Shown here piece by piece: positions 63,982 through 64,000 of a DNA stretch of 64,000 bases. Numbering within the stretch: the first letter of the stretch is position 1; each line of letters opens with the position of its first letter. The translations under genes were made by a program, and so were the position numbers. The notes beneath the pieces are model-generated. The model was not told the origin of the DNA and made no database searches. It saw nothing but the letters and a program-made list of their open reading frames with translations. Source of the DNA: an uncultured Prevotella sp. (lineage in GTDB: Bacteria > Bacteroidota > Bacteroidia > Bacteroidales > Bacteroidaceae); the NCBI RefSeq assembly GCF_946407605.1, contig NZ_CAMJOS010000001.1, forward strand, positions 1 through 64,000. The letters run 5' to 3'.

Positions 63982-64000
63982 ACTTCCTTAGCTTTCTCAA

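Overview
The window looks like a chromosomal segment of a Prevotella/Segatella-type member of the Bacteroidota. Grounds: promoter boxes of the TAnnTTTG type, a small 'smalltalk'-like membrane protein beside an amidase-like protein and an M15 peptidase, a fragment resembling a UpxY antiterminator, a RAYT transposase with palindromic satellites, and a large capsule/O-antigen-type locus. Genus assignment is inference. No tRNA, rRNA or CRISPR array was seen. Almost every gene lies on the minus strand; the exception is a small plus-strand group at about 10.0-12.8 kb.

Left part (1-25 kb) is an accessory and defence-like island. From left to right it holds: tandem repeats, a RAYT relic and an upxY-like relic (1-650); a membrane coiled-coil protein; an N6-adenine methyltransferase overlapping a PD-(D/E)XK-like nuclease (1825-5389); a frameshifted small gene and AT-rich repeats; a metallophosphoesterase-STAND NTPase with a small partner carrying the same N-terminal motif (6054-9828); the plus-strand M15 peptidase / smalltalk / amidase group with an interleaved four-helix-bundle gene; a MITE-like deletion derivative of the RAYT element; a three-gene cassette of unknown function (13302-14837); a tightly packed six-gene operon DUF262 - HEPN - P-loop - GHKL ATPase - STAS-like - membrane protein (15248-19791); a multiply broken RAYT transposase gene; and a membrane protein / PIN-GNAT-EVE fusion / ASCH operon (20991-24113).

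Right part (24.2-60.5 kb) is one long, nearly gap-free polysaccharide locus read right to left. It starts with wecB and wecC (UDP-ManNAcA supply). Next come a NUDIX hydrolase, an aminotransferase / ATP-grasp / PglD-like acetyltransferase trio, and a dedicated acyl-building cassette (ACP, two KAS III, one SDR reductase, a FabD-like transacylase and a membrane acyltransferase 3 switched off by a G10 tract). Then follow a CBS-nucleotidyltransferase, a Wzx flippase, an EpsG-type polymerase, several glycosyltransferases, the Fuc3NAc/Qui3NAc-type genes (rmlA, two fdtA-like, fdtB, fdtC), an initiating sugar transferase and a CapD-like dehydratase. At its downstream end sit an Apea-like HEPN protein, a 4-fold beta flower protein and a WbuC cupin. 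The inferred product is a surface glycan containing ManNAcA and N-acylated amino-deoxy sugars.

The far right (60.6-64 kb) returns to accessory genes: an unknown 375-residue protein, a DUF2806 protein and a TOPRIM-like protein whose usual ATPase partner, if present, lies beyond the window. Best candidates for undescribed biology are the six-gene HEPN/GHKL/STAS operon, the metallophosphoesterase-STAND pair with the shared N-terminal motif, the PIN-GNAT-EVE operon and the phase-variable acyltransferase.
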